Assembly: GCA_019242465.1 (NCBI GenBank) | Contig: JAFAVL010000044.1 | Coordinates: forward strand, 1 to 5,937 | DNA from: Chroococcidiopsidaceae cyanobacterium CP_BM_RX_35 | GTDB taxonomy: Bacteria > Cyanobacteriota > Cyanobacteriia > Cyanobacteriales > Chroococcidiopsidaceae | Direction: 5' to 3' | DNA: 5,937 nucleotides | Shown here: piece after piece, positions 5,751-5,937 of the stretch | How the letters are laid out: each line of letters opens with the position of its first letter | Numbering within the stretch: the first letter of the stretch is position 1 | Program-made: the position numbers and the translations under genes | Notes under the pieces: model-generated | Told to the model about the DNA's origin: nothing | What the model saw: only the letters and a program-made list of their open reading frames with translations | The model's database searches: none

Positions 5751-5937
5751 AATTTTCTCCACCAGATTTGTCTTCTGGAAACTTCCCTTCTCTAACCTCA
5801 ACACCAAAATTCTGTACCGCCTGTGTAATCATCTCCCGCAGATTTACATAAGTCTTGGCAAATGGTGGTTGCCGCTCAGAAAGACCTAGCAAATCTGCGG
5901 TCACTAATACCTGTCCATCACAATATGGTCCTGCACC
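5749..5937 (-). CDS. panB: 3-methyl-2-oxobutanoate hydroxymethyltransferase PanB, C-terminal 62 residues
   Basis: PanB transfers a hydroxymethyl group from 5,10-methylenetetrahydrofolate to 2-oxoisovalerate to give ketopantoate, the first committed step of pantothenate and coenzyme A synthesis. Only the C-terminal end is in the window; the 5' part lies beyond the right edge. The visible segment begins [12 protein letters not shown], with DLLGL, then AKTYVNL and VREGKFP, which are characteristic of the end of PanB. The frame is open from the right edge to TGA at 5751-5749. The last two bases of the stop codon lie in the right arm of the heptad repeat, so the repeat was inserted at, or has expanded up to, the very end of the gene. 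The last residues (EDKSGGEN) are probably not conserved. Confidence 0.9.
   Translation of the reverse strand, partial: GAGPYCDGQVLVTADLLGLSERQPPFAKTYVNLREMITQAVQNFGVEVREGKFPEDKSGGEN

Overview
The window looks like chromosomal DNA of a cyanobacterium, probably a filamentous or Nostoc-like one. It holds two copies of the HIP1 octamer GCGATCGC (269-276 and 3478-3485), about twenty times the chance expectation, and a GC-rich heptad repeat hairpin of the kind scattered through Nostocales genomes (5661-5750). The protein set fits: a PlsY-like/PEP-synthase-like fusion, a QueC queuosine enzyme, a membrane fatty acid desaturase and PanB.

Layout. Bases 1-1723 (minus) are the N-terminal 574 codons of a fusion protein that runs off the left edge: a PlsY-like membrane domain followed by a PEP synthase/PPDK-type ATP-binding domain. 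Four bases upstream of it, at 1728-1865 (minus), is a 45-residue single-helix membrane protein, so the two are probably co-translated. Bases 1866-2184 carry its likely ribosome binding site and -10, plus an unidentified short open frame. A Gfo/Idh/MocA-family dehydrogenase occupies 2185 to about 3261 (minus). A divergent spacer of about 320 bases, with a perfect 8-bp hairpin just before the ribosome binding site, leads into queC (3584-4264, plus). A 451-base spacer follows. It begins with 40 open codons in the queC frame, becomes AT-rich, contains two copies of a roughly 30-bp repeat 55 bp apart, and ends with two small dyads just ahead of a desaturase gene (4716-5621, plus). A convergent pair closes the window: the desaturase faces the C-terminal end of panB (5749-5937, minus), separated by the GC-rich inverted repeat, whose right arm contains the panB stop codon.

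The genes do not form one pathway. The only tight unit is the small membrane protein plus the PlsY/PEP fusion. The fusion and the desaturase are both compatible with membrane-lipid work, but that is inference. The most unusual items are the fusion with its coupled miniprotein, and the paired repeats upstream of the desaturase. No mobile element, CRISPR array, tRNA or rRNA gene was found.
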